Of a stretch of DNA of 64,000 bases, positions 7,161 through 15,357 are shown one piece after another (position 1 is the first letter of the stretch; each line of letters begins with the position of its first letter). Origin of the DNA: Sphingobium aromaticiconvertens (GTDB lineage: Bacteria > Pseudomonadota > Alphaproteobacteria > Sphingomonadales > Sphingomonadaceae); NCBI RefSeq assembly GCF_037154075.1, contig NZ_JBANRJ010000001.1, positions 1,161,501-1,225,500 on the forward strand. Reading direction: 5' to 3'. The notes under the pieces were generated by a model, which saw nothing but the letters and a program-made list of their open reading frames with translations, had not been told where the DNA came from and ran no database searches. The position numbers and the translations under genes are program-made.

Positions 7161-8099
7161 TCAAGGTCGTTTTGGCTGCCAATCACGCCCTTCACGCAGC
7201 AGCGTGTTTGCCAGAACGATGATGCGACGCATGACGGCGGTGATGGCGACCTTTTTCGCCTTTCCTGCATTTACGAGCTGCTGATATTTGTCGCGGAGAT
7301 CGTGATTAAAGCGAATGGCGACCAACGCAGGCATGTAGATTGCCCGCCGGAGTGACGCCCGGCCACCAATAATCCGCTCTTTGCCCTGCCACTTGCCTGA
7401 CTGTTGCGTCATGGGCGCAAGTCCAGCCAGAGCGGCAATCTTTTTGCTGTCGAGATGCCCAAGTTCCGGCATGTCGATCACCAAGATGGTCGCGGTTAAT
7501 CTGCCGACCCCCGGAATGGTCATCAGACGCCTGATGCGCTCATCAAGGGTTCCACGCTGTTTGGCGATCTGGGCAACGACTTCATCCAAGGCTTTGATGT
7601 CGGTGTCGATGTCATTGATCCGGCGGCAGAGTTGGTCTTTCACCAAAGGGTTGGTTACTGTAGCAAGGCGTGTCTTTGCCGTGATCTGATCTTTGACCAA
7701 GGCACGCCGTGCTGTCAGCAACTCCCTGAGATCATGAACATCTTCACCTTCTATGCCTTGAGGGGTCAAATCCAGAACAATCCCCATGCGAGCCAGCATT
7801 TTGGCGTCAACGCTATCGGTTTTGGCCAGTCGGCCGATAGCCTGTGCAAATCGTCGCGCTTGTTTCGGATTGACCTTGATGAAGGGGTGCCCCGCCAAAC
7901 TGAGATATCGCTCAAGCCCACGATGATAGGCACCGGTCGCCTCGAAAACGAACAGTACCCCATCATTCTCGCCCAGCCAGGCGCATAGCTGAGCGAAACC
8001 TTCAGCCGTATTAGGCAGGCTGAGCGCTACGTCATGGGAGTGCCAGAAAGCGTCCAGACGGTCTTTCGACACATCGATTCCGATGGTATCCTTTGCCAT
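7161..8099 (-). CDS. IS110-family transposase (DEDD recombinase)
   Basis: A full-length 312-residue IS110 transposase. The N-terminal DEDD RuvC-like domain is visible (IGIDVSKDRLDAFW; FVFEATGAYHRGLERYL; KTDSVDAKMLARMG), as is the C-terminal Tnp20 domain (LMTIPGVGRLTATILV; LAGLAPMTQQSGKWQGKERI; RRAIYMPALVAIR) with its serine region. No frameshift is seen, so the protein may be functional. Members of this family recombine DNA with a bridge RNA encoded in the element's non-coding end. Confidence 0.93.
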   Translation of the reverse strand: MAKDTIGIDVSKDRLDAFWHSHDVALSLPNTAEGFAQLCAWLGENDGVLFVFEATGAYHRGLERYLSLAGHPFIKVNPKQARRFAQAIGRLAKTDSVDAKMLARMGIVLDLTPQGIEGEDVHDLRELLTARRALVKDQITAKTRLATVTNPLVKDQLCRRINDIDTDIKALDEVVAQIAKQRGTLDERIRRLMTIPGVGRLTATILVIDMPELGHLDSKKIAALAGLAPMTQQSGKWQGKERIIGGRASLRRAIYMPALVAIRFNHDLRDKYQQLVNAGKAKKVAITAVMRRIIVLANTLLREGRDWQPKRP

Positions 8100-8310
8100 C
8101 TTTTCTATCCACCTTTGCTTGTCGTTCGGGCCCGGAGCCCACGTATCCGTTCAGGTCGTAAGAAAAGACAGGGGCTCGCCAAACTCGACCGCGGTCCTGC
8201 AAGACCAAGCTCCGCACGGCGCCGCCCCCGCCACTACCCGGCACCGCAGCTGCGGTGCCGGGTAGTGGCTCCCTTTTGCCTCAGGAGCCAGGGATTCTCA
8301 TAAGACAAGC
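8100..8310 (-). ncRNA. Candidate bridge-RNA region of the IS110 element
   Basis: This is the non-coding end upstream of the transposase, the place where IS110-group elements encode their bridge RNA. It contains a perfect 40-nt palindrome at 8230-8269 that would form a strong hairpin. Target- and donor-binding loops were not assigned by eye; location and structure are the only grounds. Confidence 0.4.
8230..8269. repeat. Perfect 40-nt palindrome in the IS110 end
   Basis: The left half, GCCACTACCCGGCACCGCAG, is exactly mirrored by the right half with no loop; the centre lies between 8249 and 8250. Confidence 0.9.
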
Positions 8311-8609
8311 TCCGGGGTGGATCCCTGGAGGATTACGCCTTCCCCAGCCGCACCGACCACGCCGCCCACATCAGCACGCGGCAATATGCCCGCCTTGTTG
8401 ACGAATGGGTCACGGGAATCGGCTTGCCGAGCAAGGATTATGGTGCCCATTCCTTGCGGCGAACCAAGGTGTCAATCATATACAAAGCCACGGGCAATCT
8501 CCGCGCAGTCCAGATCCTGCTGGGGCATACGAAGATTGAAAGCACGGTAAGATGCCTCGGGGTGGATGTGGAGGACGCACTGACATTGGCAGAGGGCACG
8601 GAAATCTAA

Positions 8610-8851
8610 GGTTATCTGGCTCCTCGCCGTAGCGGGGAGCCCGAACCTGTTTCGCGACTGCTACGCGCCCTTTTACGACATCGCCGGGCAAATTTGGCCT
8701 GCTTGAAACCGGTCGTTCATACATGTCGATCGGGGCCTGTTCAGCGACAAACCTTTCGGCCGGTTTCCAAAGATAGAATTCGAGGCGGCTTTTTTGGACC
8801 GAATGGCGAACGCAGGCTGTCACCCAAAACGTAGTCCTGACGAGGGCCGCG
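8610..8851. other. Non-coding gap with no recognised feature
   Basis: No supported gene lies between the integrase remnant and the 3' end of the ABC-transporter operon. No clear terminator hairpin was seen. Confidence 0.5.
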
Positions 8852-11314
8852 TCATCCATCACCGAGATAGGCCGCTGCCAGCGCCGGATTAGCCGCAATA
8901 TCGATGGCCGACCCTTCCGCAACGACATGGCCTTCACGCAGGACATAGGCTCGGCTTGCCACGGCCAGCGCCAGATCGGCCAATTGGTCGACGATAAGTA
9001 AGCTGATACCGTTCGCGCACAGCTGCCGAAGTTGCTGAAAAAGCTCTTCCGCTATCTGTGGTGCCAGGCCGAGCGACGGTTCGTCGAGCAGCAATATCTT
9101 GGGTTCTGCCATCAACGCGCGGGCAACCGCCAACATCTGCTGCTCACCGCCCGACAGCAGGCCCGCCCTCTGGTCGATGCGCTCGCGCAGGCGTGGGAAC
9201 CGCTCCAGCATGGACTCTAGCCGTTCGGATGATCCGGCCCGCCTGATAAAGCCCCCCAAGCGAATGTTGTCGCGCACCGAAAGTTCGGGAAAAACCTGCC
9301 GCCCCTCCGGCACCAGCGCCAGGCCATGACGCACACGCCCCGCCGCTGACAGGTTGTCGATCGCGGTATCGTTGAGGCGTATGGTGCCCTGCGTTGGTGG
9401 CAACAGGCCCGCAAGAACGCGCATCAGCGTTGATTTCCCAGCACCATTGGCGCCGAGCAAGGCGACCGCTTCCCCCCGGCGCACGCTGATGTCGATTCCC
9501 GACAGCACGGATGCGGCGCCATAACCCGCGTGCAAGGCATAGGCATTAAGGTGGTCGGCGCCCCGTGCAGGCACGGCGGGGGCATCGTTGCGGATGGTGC
9601 CCCCGCCCAGATACGCTTCCCGCACCACGGGGTCGGCCTGAACCTGCGCCGGGGTTCCTGCCGCAATGAGGGTGCCGGTGCGCAGGACGACGACCGCGTC
9701 CGACGCGGTCATGACCAGCGCCATGTCATGCTCGACAAGGCATATGCCGATGCCAGCGCCGGCGATGGACCTTAGCAGCGATCCCAACTGCCGCTTTTCC
9801 GCCTGTGAAAGACCCGCCGCAGGCTCGTCCAGCAGGATGACGTCGGGATCGGTGGCCAGCGCACGGGCAATCTCGACCAGCCTGCGATCGACATGGGCAA
9901 GGCCACCTGCCAACGCGTCGGTCGACCCCAGATAGCCGCAGGCGCGGAGCAGGCCGCGCGCCCGGGCGGCATCCAGCGCAAGGGCCTTTCCGCCCGCCGC
10001 CAGCAACGGCCCCAACCGTCCGCGCCGCATGGCCAGTATGACATTGTTCTCGATGCTCAGACTCTCGAACAGTGCGGAGCGCTGGTAGGTACGCGCAACA
10101 CCGGTGCGTGCAGAGAAGAATGGCTTTCCGGGGGCCAGGCGATCGGCGCCCAATCGGCACTCGCCCGTATCAGGGCGGTAGAAACCGCTCAGCATGTTGA
10201 TCACGGTCGACTTGCCCGCGCCATTCGGGCCGATGAGAGCCGTGACCTGGCCGGGTGCTATCGTCAGGTCGACGCTGTTCACCGCACGGATGCCACCAAA
10301 AGCGATGGTGAGGCCTGTCGCCCCCAGCGGCCTGCGCGCTCGCGCAAACAGAAGATCGGCGATGGTGCGCCCGTCTTCGCTGTCGGGCTTTGATGCCTTG
10401 GCGCGAGGGAGGAAGGCGGCGATGCCGCCCGGTGCGAGCCAAAGGACGATCAGGACCAGGACGCCATAGGCAAGCAGTCGATAGGCTTCGAATGCCGACA
10501 ACAGCTCAGGTAGCAGGCCCACGACGATTGCGCCGATGATCGGGCCGCTGCGGGCACCAGAGCCGCCGATCACCACGACGAGCACGAACAGGATCGACAG
10601 GCTGAGGTTGAAACTCTGCGGCGTCACGAACGCCGCCATCGGCGCGAACAGCCCACCGGCAAGCCCCGCGCAAAAGGCGGACAAGACGAACGCCACGATC
10701 CGTACATGGATGGGGTCGATGCCGATGGAGGCCGAGGCAGCTTCCGAATCGCGCACCGCACGCAGGGCAGCACCCCAGTTGCCGCGCGACAGGCGAAGGA
10801 AACAGACGAAAAGGATAGCGGCCGTTACCAGCGCCAGGATCACCGTGCCCCTGTCCCCCAGCGCAAGGCCTGCCAGCGAGATTGTCGGGATATCCAAGAT
10901 GCCATTTTGGCCGCCGGTCAGCCCTTCGAACTCGACCAGCGACTGTTCGATGACCAGCCCAAAAGCGATCGTCACCATCGCCAGATATGGTCCCTTCACG
11001 CGCAGCGCTGGCAGCGCCAGCACCGCGCCCAGCGCTGCGCTGATCAGCGCGCCGAGCGGCCAGGCGATCCAGAAGCTCAGCCATCCCCGCGACGTGGGGA
11101 TCGCAACGGCATAGGCGCCCAGTGCGTAAAATCCGGCATGGCCAAAGGAAATCTGACCGCTCAGGCCAATCAGGATATTCAGGCCGATGCCCACGATCGT
11201 CAGCAGAGCGATCTGGCCAAGCACGAAGATATAATAGCCGTTAAGGACGCAGGCAGCGGCGATCACGGCGACCAGCAGGGCGAGGCCACCGCCAAGGCGA
11301 AGCGCGGCGGTCAT
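8852..11314 (-). CDS. Fused LivM permease-LivG ATPase-LivF ATPase (ABC importer, branched-chain amino acid type)
   Basis: One uninterrupted 820-residue protein contains three parts that are usually separate. First is a LivM-type permease (about residues 1-310, including IGLSGQISFGHAGFYALGAY). Second is a LivG-type ATPase with Walker A GPNGAGKST near residue 362 and LLDEPAAGLS. Third is a LivF-type ATPase with GANGAGKST near 620, signature LSGGEQQMLAVARAL and LLLDEPSLGL. The start is the ATG at 11314, overlapping the livH stop (11311-11314); the open frame extends upstream only inside livH. Relatives import amino acids, urea or amides. Its place beside a ureide-catabolic cluster makes allantoin or a related ureide a plausible substrate; that is inference. 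Confidence 0.9.
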   Translation of the reverse strand: MTAALRLGGGLALLVAVIAAACVLNGYYIFVLGQIALLTIVGIGLNILIGLSGQISFGHAGFYALGAYAVAIPTSRGWLSFWIAWPLGALISAALGAVLALPALRVKGPYLAMVTIAFGLVIEQSLVEFEGLTGGQNGILDIPTISLAGLALGDRGTVILALVTAAILFVCFLRLSRGNWGAALRAVRDSEAASASIGIDPIHVRIVAFVLSAFCAGLAGGLFAPMAAFVTPQSFNLSLSILFVLVVVIGGSGARSGPIIGAIVVGLLPELLSAFEAYRLLAYGVLVLIVLWLAPGGIAAFLPRAKASKPDSEDGRTIADLLFARARRPLGATGLTIAFGGIRAVNSVDLTIAPGQVTALIGPNGAGKSTVINMLSGFYRPDTGECRLGADRLAPGKPFFSARTGVARTYQRSALFESLSIENNVILAMRRGRLGPLLAAGGKALALDAARARGLLRACGYLGSTDALAGGLAHVDRRLVEIARALATDPDVILLDEPAAGLSQAEKRQLGSLLRSIAGAGIGICLVEHDMALVMTASDAVVVLRTGTLIAAGTPAQVQADPVVREAYLGGGTIRNDAPAVPARGADHLNAYALHAGYGAASVLSGIDISVRRGEAVALLGANGAGKSTLMRVLAGLLPPTQGTIRLNDTAIDNLSAAGRVRHGLALVPEGRQVFPELSVRDNIRLGGFIRRAGSSERLESMLERFPRLRERIDQRAGLLSGGEQQMLAVARALMAEPKILLLDEPSLGLAPQIAEELFQQLRQLCANGISLLIVDQLADLALAVASRAYVLREGHVVAEGSAIDIAANPALAAAYLGDG

Positions 11315-12186
11315 GCCTTGCGAACCAGCGCGCGACCGAGCAGACCCTGCGGCCGGATCGCTAGCGCGGCGATGACCAACGCAAAGGTCACAATCTGGGT
11401 AAAGCCCGATCCCAGCGACAGGGTGACGGCCGCTTCCGCCATGCCGAAGAGCAGGCCCGCCGCAACGATGCCCCATGCGTTACCAAGGCCACCCAGAATC
11501 GCGACAGCGAACGCCTTGAGGCCCAGTACGACGCCCATATCAGTCTGAACGTTGGCGAGCGGCGCAATCAGGATGCCGCCTATGCCGGCGAGAAGCGAGG
11601 ACAGCATGAAGGCGATGGCGATCATGATCGGAACCGGGATGCCGACCAGACTGGCGGCATCGCGATTCTGGGCGACCGCCTGCATCGCGATGCCCGCCAG
11701 CGTCTTGCGACGGACAAGGTCGAGAGCGCAGGCAAGCACAAGCACCACCACAGGCATCAACAGATGCAGCGGATAGATGCCAAGGTCCATGCCCGCCACG
11801 GACACGGAGCCGGTGGCAAGCGGGGAGGGCAGGGAGCGAGGCTCCGCGCCGAAGACCAGCATCATCCCATTGTCGCACACCAGGCCCAGCGCAACCGTGG
11901 CCATCAACCAGGCGTCAGACCTGCGCGCCAGGAATGGGCGCACCGCCAGTTGCTCGACCAGCAGGCCGTAAAAGGCGCACAGCATCAGCGCCAAAATGAT
12001 GGCGAGCGGCATGGGCAGCCCCGCCTGCCAGAGCATGAATGTCGCGACCGCGCCCATCATGGCGCTGCTGCCCTGCGCGAAATTCACCGCGCCACAGACG
12101 GACCAACTGATATGGAACCCCAAGGCGACTAGGCCATAGACGCTGCCCAGCGCCAGGCCGCTCAACAGGACGGAAAGGCTGTCCAT
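11311..12186 (-). CDS. LivH-type ABC transporter permease
   Basis: A 291-residue inner-membrane permease of the branched-chain-amino-acid/urea family, with about eight hydrophobic segments. Landmarks are GLALGSVYGLVALGFHISW at the N-terminus, VNFAQGSSAMMGA, and the cytoplasmic-loop motif ALGLKAFAVAILGGLGNAWG. It sits between the substrate-binding protein gene (six bases away) and the fused LivMGF gene, which it overlaps by four bases. It pairs with the LivM half of that fusion to form the channel. Confidence 0.92.
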   Translation of the reverse strand: MDSLSVLLSGLALGSVYGLVALGFHISWSVCGAVNFAQGSSAMMGAVATFMLWQAGLPMPLAIILALMLCAFYGLLVEQLAVRPFLARRSDAWLMATVALGLVCDNGMMLVFGAEPRSLPSPLATGSVSVAGMDLGIYPLHLLMPVVVLVLACALDLVRRKTLAGIAMQAVAQNRDAASLVGIPVPIMIAIAFMLSSLLAGIGGILIAPLANVQTDMGVVLGLKAFAVAILGGLGNAWGIVAAGLLFGMAEAAVTLSLGSGFTQIVTFALVIAALAIRPQGLLGRALVRKA

Positions 12187-12192
12187 TGCCGG

Positions 12193-13386
12193 TCAGGCCA
12201 CCGGGCGCGAGGGGATGGGCTTGATACGGTCGCCATCAAACTCTGCCCAGATATAGTCGGCATCGGTCAATGCGTCATGATGGCCATCGGCGAAGGGCCG
12301 GTCGTAGCTTTTGATGAGACCATCATAGCGCCCGATCTTCGCAAAGCCGTCACGCACCGCCTTGCCGTCGAGCAAATTGGCGGCCTTGATCGCCAGTGCG
12401 CCAAGCTGCATCGCGTCGTAAGCGTTGGCGACACCGACGGCGGGCGTGACATCGCCCGGCCCCTTGATGTCCGGATATTTTGCCTGAAGTGCCTTCATCA
12501 CCTTGTCCCGCACCGGGGTCGATGGACCAAAGAAGCTGTAGGTCTGGACGAATTTCACCCGCGATGCACTGCGACCCGCCAACTCGCCGAAACGGCCGCC
12601 AGCCGGACCCCAATGGGACACCACCGGCACGTCCCAACCCATCTGATCGAGAGCCTTCACCACTTGGGCCGACGGGCCGACGGTAGCGACCAGCATCAGG
12701 ACATCGGCGTCCGCCGCGCGCAGGCGGCCAAGCTGCGGGCCAAGATCGACATCGGATGCCTCGAACTTTTCCGATCCCGCGACGGGCAGGCCTGCGGCGC
12801 CGAGCGCGGTCTTCAATCCCTTTTCATTGGACTGCCCCCAAGGGTTGTTGAGCAGGATAAGACCGGGACGTTTGGCCGCATAATTGGCGGTGGCGAACGT
12901 CACCATTGCCTTGTCCACCTGTTCGTCCACGGCAGAGACCCGAAAGACGTAGTTGGGATTGGTGCCATTGTGGGTGATCGCCGTGCCCGCCGCCCACGGA
13001 ATGATGAAGGGTACACCCGCCTCGGTCGCCACCGGCACGATCGCGCGGGCGACTGGCGTGTCGAGGCCGCCGAACAGCAGCACGACGCCCTCCTTGTGGA
13101 TCAGCTCCCGTGCGGCGATCACGCCCTTGGCCGGATTGCTTTCATCATCGCGACGGATGAGTTCCAATTTCTTGCCGAGCAGGCCGCCGCTGGCGTTGAT
13201 CTCGTCAATGGCGATAGTCAGGCCGCGCGTAATCGCTTCGCCCGACCGCGCCGACTGGGCGGAAAGGGCTGTGATCAGACCCACCTTGATCGTGTCGCCA
13301 CTTCCGCAGGCGCCAAGGCCCAAGGTCATACCGGCGGTCGCGAGGATCATGCCGGTCAGCATTGCACGGCGGTTGGGGTGAATCAC
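12193..13386 (-). CDS. LivK-type substrate-binding lipoprotein of the ABC importer
   Basis: A periplasmic binding protein of the Peripla_BP_6 (LivK/AmiC-like) family, about 397 residues. A signal sequence with lipobox LGAC is followed by IKVGLITALSAQSARSGEA, typical of the family N-terminus. I choose the GTG at 13386 because AGAAGG lies eight bases upstream; the frame is open to 13446, and the next ATG is at 13362. It is first in the transporter operon. A GntR-type operator lies at 13452-13465 between it and the divergent regulator, so repression by that regulator is likely. The ligand is unknown; ureides are suggested by context. Confidence 0.88.
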   Translation of the reverse strand: MIHPNRRAMLTGMILATAGMTLGLGACGSGDTIKVGLITALSAQSARSGEAITRGLTIAIDEINASGGLLGKKLELIRRDDESNPAKGVIAARELIHKEGVVLLFGGLDTPVARAIVPVATEAGVPFIIPWAAGTAITHNGTNPNYVFRVSAVDEQVDKAMVTFATANYAAKRPGLILLNNPWGQSNEKGLKTALGAAGLPVAGSEKFEASDVDLGPQLGRLRAADADVLMLVATVGPSAQVVKALDQMGWDVPVVSHWGPAGGRFGELAGRSASRVKFVQTYSFFGPSTPVRDKVMKALQAKYPDIKGPGDVTPAVGVANAYDAMQLGALAIKAANLLDGKAVRDGFAKIGRYDGLIKSYDRPFADGHHDALTDADYIWAEFDGDRIKPIPSRPVA

Positions 13387-13451
13387 GGCGAAGCCCTTCT
13401 GTCCTTGTCGTCTTCCTTTGCTTAGCAAGGCGTCGAAACATATCAACTAAA

Positions 13452-13465
13452 AATCGTTGACGATT
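13452..13465. promoter_or_regulatory. GntR/FCD operator-like site 1 (livK-gntR intergenic)
   Basis: AATCGTTGACGATT is an imperfect palindrome with the GT-N2-AC core expected for FadR-type GntR regulators. It lies in the divergent region between the livK-type gene and the GntR gene and recurs at 15081 and 15214. Confidence 0.7.
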
Positions 13466-13634
13466 TGAATGATATTTTGTCCATCATTTTATCTTGCAAA
13501 CTTGCAATATTCTGGTGCAAGGCTGTTATCGGATACCCGTCAATTCTATAAGGCGTGGATCCGGCGGAGACGCAGGATGCCGGGAACGCCGAGGCCATTC
13601 GGTTTGGGTGACGGGCAAGCAGGCAGTGGAACAG

Positions 13635-14399
13635 ATGACCAAGACCAAATCACCCAAGCCCAGGCAGAGTGCAGACCCGGCGGCGCCGGAAGCTGGCACC
13701 AGCGGCCTGATTGCAAGCGCACCTGAAAAGGGTACGGATATAGAACAGCATATCTATCAGACGGTGTTCGACAGCGTGCTGAACCAGCGGCTGACGCCAG
13801 GCACGAAGCTGCCTGAACCCGCGCTGTGCGACCTGTTCGGCGTAAGCCGCGCGGTGGTGCGCAAGGTGCTGCAACGGCTGGAGCATGACCGGATCGTCGA
13901 ATTGCGGCCCAATAGAGGCGCGGTGATCGCCGCTCCGACGCCGGAAGAAACCCGGCAGATTTTCGAAGCGCGGCGCGCGTTGGAGGTGTCGATCGTCGAA
14001 CTGGCTGCCAAGCGCCATAACAAGGCCGACATCGCCGCGCTCAACCATCTGCTCGACCATGAGCATGAGGTGACACAAAGTCCCTATCAGCCGACATGGG
14101 CGGCCTGCGCGCGCGAATTTCACCTGAAAATCGCGGCGCTGGCGGGCAATCCGATCCTGATCAATTATCTGACAGAACTGATGTCGCGCTGCTCGCTGAT
14201 CGTCGCGCTCTACGAGCCGGTGGGCAATGCGGCGTGCGAACATGCCGAGCATCGGAAGATCGTTGAATATATCGCCAAGGGCGATGTCGCGTCGGCTCGG
14301 GCCGAAATGGGGCGGCATCTGCGCAGCCTGGAGGATCGGATCTGCCTCAACCATGGGACGTCGGCCCAGACGCTCGCCCAGATGCTCAATCTGGGATGA
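13635..14399 (+). CDS. GntR-family (FCD subfamily) transcriptional regulator
   Basis: A regulator of about 254 residues. The winged-helix domain is at about residues 40-110 (LTPGTKLPEPALCDLFGVSR, AVVRKVLQRLEHDRIVELRP) and the C-terminal FCD ligand domain follows, with the metal-site residues expected around REFHLKIAALAGN and HRKIVEYIAKGD. The ATG at 13635 is preferred; the frame is open to 13494. It is divergent from the transporter operon and coupled to the flavin reductase gene by an ATGA overlap. Three matching operator-like palindromes around this gene suggest it controls the transporter, itself and the downstream TonB-catabolic operon. Confidence 0.88.
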   Translation: MTKTKSPKPRQSADPAAPEAGTSGLIASAPEKGTDIEQHIYQTVFDSVLNQRLTPGTKLPEPALCDLFGVSRAVVRKVLQRLEHDRIVELRPNRGAVIAAPTPEETRQIFEARRALEVSIVELAAKRHNKADIAALNHLLDHEHEVTQSPYQPTWAACAREFHLKIAALAGNPILINYLTELMSRCSLIVALYEPVGNAACEHAEHRKIVEYIAKGDVASARAEMGRHLRSLEDRICLNHGTSAQTLAQMLNLG

Positions 14400-15064
14400 G
14401 CGACGCGGCCACCAATGCCGGCGTCGCTGCACAGACGCATGTCGATTTCGCAGCGATCACGGCGTATCAGCGCTATAAATTGATGGCGAGCCTGATAGTG
14501 CCCCGGCCCATCGCGCTGGTGACGACGGTGAACGCCGCGGGCGTGGTCAATGCTGCACCCTTCAGCATGTTCGCGATGATGGGTGAGGATCCGCCGCTGG
14601 TGATGATCAGCATCAACCGGTTGACCGACGGAACGCTCAAGGACACGGCCGCCAACATCCTGCGATCGGGCGAATTTGTGGTCCATATGACCGATGAGCC
14701 GATCACGCGGCAAATGCACGACTGTGGCACGGCCTTACCCTCCGACCAGAGCGAACTTGACCTTGTCGGTTTTGCCGCCGAGCCATCGCTGGCCATCACC
14801 CCGCCGCGCATTGCGCAGGCGCCGGTGGCCTTCGAATGCGCGCTATGGGAGAAGGTAGAGACGGACAGTCGTTACATCTTCTTCGGCCGTATTCTGCATA
14901 TGCATGCCCGCAACGGGCTGATTGACACGCAGGCGTGGCGCGTGAACCTTCAGGACTATTTCCCGGTGGGGCGTTTCGGCGCCAGTTTCTACATGAAGAC
15001 CCGCGATCGATTCGCTCTGGAAAGCGGCGATGATGCCCGCGTTACCGAGATCGATCGAATCTAG
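14396..15064 (+). CDS. Flavin reductase-like domain protein
   Basis: A 222-residue protein of the flavin-reductase/FMN-binding split-barrel family (DIM6/NTAB type). Family motifs include LMASLIVPRPIALVTTVNAA, VNAAPFSMFAMMGEDPPLV and GEFVVHMTDE. Such proteins bind FMN and often supply reduced flavin to a monooxygenase. It overlaps the GntR stop by four bases. Its partner oxygenase is not evident in the window, so its role in ureide metabolism is unclear. Confidence 0.85.
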   Translation: MSDAATNAGVAAQTHVDFAAITAYQRYKLMASLIVPRPIALVTTVNAAGVVNAAPFSMFAMMGEDPPLVMISINRLTDGTLKDTAANILRSGEFVVHMTDEPITRQMHDCGTALPSDQSELDLVGFAAEPSLAITPPRIAQAPVAFECALWEKVETDSRYIFFGRILHMHARNGLIDTQAWRVNLQDYFPVGRFGASFYMKTRDRFALESGDDARVTEIDRI

Positions 15065-15080
15065 CGCAAAAGCGCCCATG

Positions 15081-15094
15081 AATCGTCAACGATT
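15081..15094. promoter_or_regulatory. GntR/FCD operator-like site 2
   Basis: AATCGTCAACGATT, the inverted form of the site at 13452, lies 17 bases after the flavin reductase stop and about 280 bases ahead of the TonB receptor gene. Confidence 0.65.
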
Positions 15095-15213
15095 CATTCT
15101 TAAAAAACCAAACAATCAATGAGTCCAGCGGTGCAGCGATGGTAATCCTGCGCCAGCGCGCTGCCGCGTCCAGCTAATGTGGATGCAAAAACAACGTTAT
15201 CGACTTTTTATAA

Positions 15214-15227
15214 TATCGTTGACGATT
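15214..15227. promoter_or_regulatory. GntR/FCD operator-like site 3 (TonB receptor promoter region)
   Basis: TATCGTTGACGATT, sharing the 12-base core ATCGTTGACGAT with site 1, lies about 130 bases before the TonB receptor start. The intergenic stretch 15065-15357 holds this and site 2 and no gene. Confidence 0.7.
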
Positions 15228-15357
15228 TTACCTTGGATGATCGACGCTTTTTCCCTTATGACTGATTCGGCAAGGCAGGGCCGCAAGGGAGCGGCAGGGC
15301 GGTACGGGGCAATGCCCGGCCAGAGGATGCTGCTGCACAACATCTGAAGGGGTGAAG

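Larger units (their letters stand above)
7150..8320 (-). mobile_element. IS110-family insertion sequence (approximate ends)
   Basis: The element interrupts the tyrosine recombinase gene. The transposase stop is within about 15 bases of the left junction, while about 220 bases of non-coding sequence lie upstream of its start up to the right junction. A long non-coding end upstream of the gene fits the IS110 group, whose bridge RNA is encoded there. Ends are set from where integrase homology stops and resumes and may be off by several bases. No terminal inverted repeats are evident, as usual for the group. Confidence 0.75.
6816..8609 (+). pseudogene. Tyrosine recombinase gene split by an IS110 element
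   Basis: The N-terminal part (ATG 6816, RBS AGGAG) reads about 112 residues to around 7150, including NAGGKVGAKRALKPRQIW and LFDLAIDSKLRGCDLVKI, typical of small sphingomonad/rhizobial integrases. The frame resumes near 8320 with EDYAFPSRTDHAAHISTRQY and continues to 8609 through GAHSLRRTKVSIIYKATG and VQILLGHTKIESTVRCLGVD. An IS110-family insertion lies between. In the last motif the expected nucleophile Tyr (VRYLGVD in relatives) is Cys, from TGC at 8553-8555. The gene is therefore disabled twice. It lies directly after the short doxX. Confidence 0.85.

Noticed and set aside
7150..7355. Continuation of the integrase frame to 7355
   Set aside because: The residues after about 7150 are read from the IS110 end and the antisense of its transposase; the real integrase sequence resumes near 8320.
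8230..8269. The perfect palindrome as a plain rho-independent terminator
   Set aside because: It has no loop, and although CTCCCTTTTGCC follows, the T run is short. Its position in the IS110 non-coding end makes an RNA-structure or element role more likely.
15352..15354. GTG start for the Oar-like TonB receptor
   Set aside because: The ATG six bases on has better spacing from GAAGGGG and gives a normal signal peptide start; the GTG was kept only as an alternative.
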